From Coemansia sp. RSA 1200 (Eukaryota; Kickxellomycota; Kickxellomycetes; Kickxellales; Kickxellaceae), in NCBI GenBank assembly GCA_027578915.1, contig JANBTT010000057.1:45315-109314 (forward strand): DNA of 64,000 nt, written 5' to 3'. The notes beneath the pieces are model-generated. The model saw only the letters and a list, made by a program, of their open reading frames with translations. It made no database searches and was not told the origin of the DNA. Positions 62,168 to 64,000 of this stretch are shown piece after piece (the stretch's first letter is position 1; each line of letters opens with the position of its first letter). The position numbers and the translations under genes were made by a program.

Positions 62168-62708
62168 TCCTTCACCCACAGACTATACAACGATGGTTGC
62201 TTCTGTTTGAATCACTGATATCTACGCCTTGTTTCAATACGGTCCTAATAGGATATTGATATCTGACTATAAGCTATTATGTGGCTACAATATGATATTA
62301 ACATCCTACTACAAACCATTGTACAGTTGTCAATATCTAATTAAACAGCATTGAAATTAAACCATTTTACAATTGTTTCAAGACAACAAATAACTTGCCA
62401 ATGGCCTTTCAAATGCGGCCGTGTTGTTTTAATAGTTAAAATTTCATAGTATTTAAGATAAGCGTTTTCCACGCAACATTTGGTGAGGATAATCTTGTCA
62501 ATAAAATTCTATTCACTTCTTTCTCTTTTACGGTCACAGACACAACCTCTGACCGATTATAACACTAGTTAATTCAATATAAACATTTAAAAGGATGTAC
62601 AGTCGGCTATCTCCTTTTTTCTGTTTTTAAAAAATTTGTAGTGAATTAAATTTACTATTCTCATATTCATACTCTGCAATAGCAAACAATACTAGTGATA
62701 CCTTTGAA

Positions 62709-62915
62709 ATGGCAACAGAAAATGGCAAAAGTATTTCATTTTCCGAAGGAACAAATGATAGTAAACAGAATAACGAAAGATCAATGTATCTGAGAGATAA
62801 GGATAGGACTCCAGAACAAATAGAAGAGGATAAAAGAAAAGCAATACAAAAAGCAATAGCAAGAAGGAATGGAAGGATAAACAAGATAAAAGGTTTTTTT
62901 AAAATATCCTATTAA
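62709..62915 (+). CDS. Doubtful small charged protein
   Basis: A 68-codon frame in AT-rich DNA just after the LTR. The product is hydrophilic and charged, with a Lys/Arg/Glu-rich helix (EQIEEDKRKAIQKAIARRNG). No family is recognised. It shows no relation to retrotransposon proteins. It might be an exon of a larger gene or chance. Confidence 0.2.
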   Translation: MATENGKSISFSEGTNDSKQNNERSMYLRDKDRTPEQIEEDKRKAIQKAIARRNGRINKIKGFFKISY

Positions 62916-63929
62916 AATAATATTGCACATAATAACCAAAGCAATGATGACGTGCAGACTCTATTCGCTCATATGGACATAGTAAGCATTTTAAAAGAGA
63001 CCCTAGAATAAAATACGGCTAGAAGAACTTTTGACTGTAATGCCCATTAACTTCATAGTCTATATAAACATCATGAATGGTATTTTGCGATGGAGATAGA
63101 ATCTGAGTAAAAATTGTTATGTATTCCAAAGAAGAGAGAATTAGTAGTGGATGGAAAAGCTCGGGGTTTTTAAACATTTGTCACATTATGAATGGTCGGA
63201 GCAGCAAAGGCCAAATTCATGGGCGTTATTTTTCAGAAAAGAAAGCATGCATTTCCTTGTCATCAGCAACTGCAACCACCAAAAACCGTGTGTGCTCAAT
63301 AAAGCGGCGAAGAGCAGCCATAGATAATGCCAAAGAATATGAAAAGAACTCTGTATAACTTTTTAGAATAGTTATCGCTTTCATACCTAATATATTGGTT
63401 TTAAAAAAGCAAGTACTTTTTGATTGCTGCTTTTAGTACTGCCAAATGGCCAACGTCAGCAACTGCTCTTGTTCTGTTCAAATATAATATTATTATATCC
63501 ACATAAGCTTTTGCTTTTGGAGCTGTTGGTTTCATAAAACTGGGTAGCGCGAAAAAGAAACCGGGGATCTGGCACAAGGGAAATCACGGCAAAAAGGCAA
63601 ATGCATGATACATGTCCTTCACAGTGAGCGTGCAAATAAAGCGGAGTAGGAACAATGGAAATACGAAAAAGCGCACAAGCCACATTTACCTACTGAGAAA
63701 ACAAAATGGACACCACTATTTCGGCAATTAGAATGCTTTAATATTTCTATTTCGCGTTTTATAGCCGTCTTTTTGGTTGGGGAACCGAGGTTTGTGCTAC
63801 TCTTTGACATATTCTTTTACCCCGTTTTCTGAACATGTAGTTTTCTTTTGATGGCGCTTCTCTGGGTTTACGCTTTTTCAACTCAGCAGTTCGCGTTTTA
63901 TGGCAGGAGTTTCCTCTGTACTGTTTTCT
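62916..63929. other. AT-rich region without supported genes
   Basis: Short frames on both strands, none with a motif or compositional support. No repeats beyond simple A/T runs are evident. Confidence 0.35.
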
Positions 63930-63937
63930 TATATAAA
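63930..63937 (+). promoter_or_regulatory. TATA box of a gene beyond the window
   Basis: TATATAAA is followed at a proper distance by a pyrimidine-rich initiator-like tract (ending CTCTTCTCTAAA). It probably serves a plus-strand gene whose start codon lies past position 64000. Confidence 0.4.
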
Positions 63938-64000
63938 CGTCTACGACCCCACCTCTTTTTGAGCAAGCTCTTTCTTCCCTTCCTTTTTCTCTTCTCTAAA

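Larger units (their letters stand above)
62053..62564 (+). mobile_element. Solo LTR of a retrotransposon
   Basis: A 512-bp unit that starts TGTTACACCC and ends TAACA, so its termini are the inverted repeat TGTTA/TAACA with the canonical TG...CA ends. It is flanked by identical CTAG at 62049-62052 and 62565-62568, a 4-bp target-site duplication. Inside, in the right order for an LTR, are palindromic GC-rich DNA (U3-like), a TATA-like TATTTAAG at 62450-62457 and AATAAA at 62500-62505. The TGTTACACCC start is common in Ty3/gypsy LTRs. No primer-binding site, gag or pol lies beside it, and the second CTAG follows at once, so this is a solo LTR left by recombination. Its orientation is taken from the TATA and AATAAA order. 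Confidence 0.75.

Noticed and set aside
63119..63358. A 79-codon plus-strand frame
   Set aside because: Low-complexity basic product in AT-rich DNA with no support from context.

Overview
This is a gene-dense stretch of nuclear DNA from a fungus, most probably an early-diverging (non-Dikarya) lineage. The evidence is the gene set: a GH17 GPI-anchored wall glucanase and Ssz1 are fungal, while homologues of SCAI, RNF220, UBE2W, CCDC43, a membrane ADAM protease and the cobalamin-linked GTPase MMAA are usual in animals and sparse or absent in most Dikarya. Introns are few: most genes are single-exon and the introns I can place are about 80-310 bp, a style that would fit Kickxellomycotina-like genomes. 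That placement is inference.

Layout. 1-5.5 kb: a possible BCL7-family gene (-), a long promoter-rich gap and an unrecognised 189-residue protein (+). 5.5-10 kb: SSZ1 (+), the iron-sulfur carrier NFU1 (+), and a small repeat-bearing hydrophilic protein (-). 10-18 kb: a full-length ABCC transporter (+), COX11 (-), a SAP30-like Sin3-complex subunit (+, split by introns) and MMAA (-). 18-26.5 kb: a CCDC43 homologue (-), a large unrecognised helical protein (-) diverging from MCM4 (+), and the mitoribosomal protein bL28m (+). 26.6-33.3 kb: RNF220 (-), SCAI (-) and UBE2W (+, with a GC-AG intron). 34-39.5 kb: poly(A)-binding protein (+), an unrecognised acidic protein (+) and NDUFAF7 (+). 39.7-49 kb: a secreted LPMO-like protein without the expected copper histidines (-), choline/ethanolamine kinase (-), a small Cys protein (-), GH17 glucanase (-) and DUS2 (+). 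49-61.5 kb: an ADAM protease (-) with a short signal-peptide exon, and a 2841-residue IML1/DEPDC5 GATOR1 subunit (-). 61.5-64 kb: AT-rich, gene-poor DNA holding a solo LTR of 512 bp with a CTAG target-site duplication, and at the end the TATA region of a gene lying beyond the window.

Functional themes. Several genes serve mitochondria (NFU1, COX11, MMAA, bL28m, NDUFAF7), which implies complex IV, probably complex I, and B12-dependent methylmalonyl-CoA metabolism. Others serve chromatin and transcription (SAP30, BCL7-like, SCAI), translation (Ssz1, PABP, Dus2), ubiquitin transfer (RNF220, UBE2W), replication (MCM4), TORC1 nutrient signalling (IML1), and the cell surface (GH17, LPMO-like, ADAM). 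They are not an operon or cluster; neighbours look independent, apart from a few shared divergent promoters.

I found no tRNA, rRNA, CRISPR array or secondary-metabolite cluster. The one mobile element I can support is the solo LTR. Splice models were derived by eye from phase and motif agreement and need transcript evidence.
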